Positions 15,090 to 16,580 of a stretch of 16,580 nucleotides of DNA are shown one piece after another. Position numbers and translations under genes: made by a program. The stretch comes from Cephalothrix spiralis (taxonomy: Eukaryota; Nemertea; Palaeonemertea; Archinemertea; Cephalotrichidae): NCBI GenBank assembly GCA_032353305.1, contig JAUCNG010398921.1, forward strand, positions 1-16,580. Reading direction: 5' to 3'. Positions within the stretch are counted from its first letter, which is position 1, and each line of letters begins with the position of its first letter. A model generated the notes under the pieces. It was not told the DNA's origin. It saw only the letters and a list, made by a program, of their open reading frames with translations, and did not search any database.

Positions 15090-16346
15090 GGATTAAGTTT
15101 GAAATCTCTTGATGTTGGGAATGGAGCTTATCTGCTGAAATTGTCAAACATAATTCGCGAAATATTGCTGTGTTAGGGCCAAGGGAGAATAAGCATGAAA
15201 CTCACTGTTGGAATTAGAAAAATGCATGTTATGTAAATACTAACTTCAAGAAGAAGACTGTGATGTTTAACGTTTTGGTCCAATTAGGGCAATTAGTTTG
15301 TTGGTGTGAAAGGTCAGATGTGCTTTGACTCCATTTTTTAAATATTGAATTAAAGTAGGACAATCAAAACGAGTAAAATTGTTTCTTAATTTTCTAATGT
15401 GATAATTCGTAGGGAATTCTGAACATAGGTTGTGAATTGCTTTCATAGTTTTTGCATTAACTGCCATGGTGATGAAAATTAACTTCAAGCTAACCTGCAG
15501 GAACTATTTAAGCCATTTGCTTAATAAACCTAGCGCAGAATAACTTATAACTTTATTTCGTACTATTTTGTAAGCATTTGGAAAATTTTAAAGTCATCAA
15601 AATCAACATTTCTTTACATTTTTTTCCAAAATGATATGCCGTCATGTATCGCGGACATAAACATGCCCCTATTGTTCCGAATTTTTCGATTTGCGCATGC
15701 GCAACCCTTAAACTCGACCACGCATGAGCATATCTCGAAAACACAATTAAATGTGCTTGATAAGCAGACATGAGAAGGAAATTCCCGCAAACGGTTTTTC
15801 TCGGCCTATCCGTCAGCCGCGTGTATATGGTTACTTTCGTTCACTTCACTTTTTTAAAATGGAGTAGGAAGAACACGTGATCAAGCTACTCGCTCAAAAT
15901 TTAGTTAATTTTCACATACATATATTGTATAAAATGTTTTATAAGCGGTGTGTATCGGATTTGAACGATTGTGCTTTGCATGATGAATAGTTTGATTTGT
16001 TATAAAAACGAAACATTTTGACAAAAATTACATTTATTATGAATTAGAATCTAATATGAACGTAGACAAAATAATAACATTCATCATCCTTGCATCGTGA
16101 ACCATTGACCAAAGACCATTTGAATGTAAGCATCGTTAATCAAATAAAGTCCAATCCCGGGCTACTGACGCAGCCAGAAAACGACGTGTTGGTTTGTTAT
16201 AAATCTATAATACAATGTAATTGGTAATTTTGAGACAAATAATATTTTTCCAAGATATAAATTAAGTCCAAAAGAATAAAAAAGAAAAATTTTGAATAAT
16301 ATTTCAAGGAAGGAAGTTCATTTACAGTCACTATAGTTTTAGCCTA
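15090..16346. other. AT-rich sequence with no recognised gene
   Basis: Besides the MITE-related fragment at 15655–15745, nothing is identified on either strand. Minus-strand open frames at 15267–15488 and 15553–15771 lack recognisable domains or splice context. Confidence 0.6.
15655..15745. repeat. Partial relative of the 652-bp hairpin element
   Basis: aaacatgcccct (15660–15671), gcgcatgcgcaacccttaaa (15693–15712) and catatctcgaaaac (15729–15742) repeat, in the same order and orientation or by short rearrangement, words from that element (aaacatgcccctaa, catgtgcaacccttaaactc, tatatctcgaaaac). It appears to be a decayed or internally deleted copy. Confidence 0.5.
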
Positions 16347-16478
16347 CCGCACACTAGTCCGCAGAATCGCAAGAACGCTAGAACGCAACAAAATAAAACA
16401 TAATAATCCTAACCAACACTAATTCGCTTAATCGCAAGAACGCCGATCCGCAGGATCGCATAAATTCCTAGTGTGCGG
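16347..16478. mobile_element. 132-bp element with perfect 11-bp inverted ends
   Basis: ccgcacactag (16347–16357) and its exact complement ctagtgtgcgg (16468–16478) bound the segment. Inside the ends, tccgcagaatcgcaagaacg is mirrored by words such as cgccgatccgcaggatcgca. It resembles a miniature DNA transposon. No target duplication can be read because the right end is shared with the next palindrome. Confidence 0.5.
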
Positions 16479-16575
16479 GGACATACTCGCTAGAACGCTA
16501 GATCGCAACCAAAATCAAACATGTTTGATTTTGGTTGCATTCTAGCGTTCTAGCGATTATGCCCCCGCACACTAG
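16468..16575. repeat. 108-bp near-perfect palindrome
   Basis: The arms start ctagtgtgcgggg and end ccccgcacactag, with inner pairs tcgctagaacgctaga/tctagcgttctagcga and caaccaaaatcaaa/tttgattttggttg meeting at catg (about 16520). There is almost no loop. It shares its left terminus with the preceding element, so three copies of the 11-bp end lie in alternating orientation (16347, 16468, 16565). The structure may continue past the window. Confidence 0.75.
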
Positions 16576-16580
16576 GATCG

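Noticed and set aside
15871-15881. CACGTG E-box as a promoter of a further gene
   Set aside because: A six-base match is expected by chance at this scale, and no gene is visible next to it.
1-16580. A bacterial operon, CRISPR array or prophage
   Set aside because: There are no regularly spaced identical repeats, no ribosome binding sites or gene clusters, and the coding sequence is split by introns.

Overview
The window looks like animal (metazoan) nuclear DNA. It is AT-rich, its coding sequence is split into short exons with GT–AG introns, and the introns are full of hairpin-forming repeats, a LINE 3' tail and a tRNA-derived SINE. The repeat style and the large ankyrin–kinase gene suggest a lophotrochozoan, perhaps a bivalve mollusc. 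That placement is inference; no species marker is visible.

Two protein-coding genes are supported. (1) On the minus strand, 964–3594 is one uninterrupted 876-codon reading frame. It encodes about ten ankyrin repeats, a helical linker and a C-terminal protein kinase domain with its catalytic residues in place. (2) On the plus strand, eight exons between 4787 and 13135 join without a single frame or phase conflict. They encode about 604 residues of the SUCO/Slp1 family (SUN domain-containing ossification factor): the end of the SUN domain, an acidic linker, a long Ser/Pro/Thr-rich lumenal region, a coiled coil, a transmembrane helix and the start of the cytosolic tail. Both ends of SUCO lie outside the confirmed exons. 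The rest of the SUN domain must be upstream of position 1, because no matching exon is visible in 1–4786. The ankyrin–kinase gene therefore appears to sit, antisense and intronless, inside a SUCO intron longer than 4.7 kb.

Layout: 1–963 holds a decayed retroelement fragment, a tetranucleotide repeat and a fold-back element just beyond the kinase stop codon. 964–3594 is the ankyrin–kinase gene. 3595–4786 holds a 25-bp triplicated repeat and a weak fold-back. 4787–13135 is SUCO, with hairpin elements at 6115–6467, 7493–7795 and 8195–8306, a LINE tail at 6905–7173 directly against an exon, and a tRNA-derived SINE against the transmembrane exon. 13136–16580 is the next SUCO intron: a possible 21-nt microexon (14318–14338), a 652-bp transposon-like hairpin with 14-bp terminal repeats and a 4-bp target duplication (14434–15085), and a set of alternating palindromic termini running off the right edge.

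The two genes show no functional link; they share a locus by nesting. No new multi-gene system was found. The most notable points are the ankyrin–kinase architecture (RNase L-like domain order, but a complete kinase and no room for a nuclease domain), its nested position, and transposon sequence supplying or abutting SUCO splice sites.
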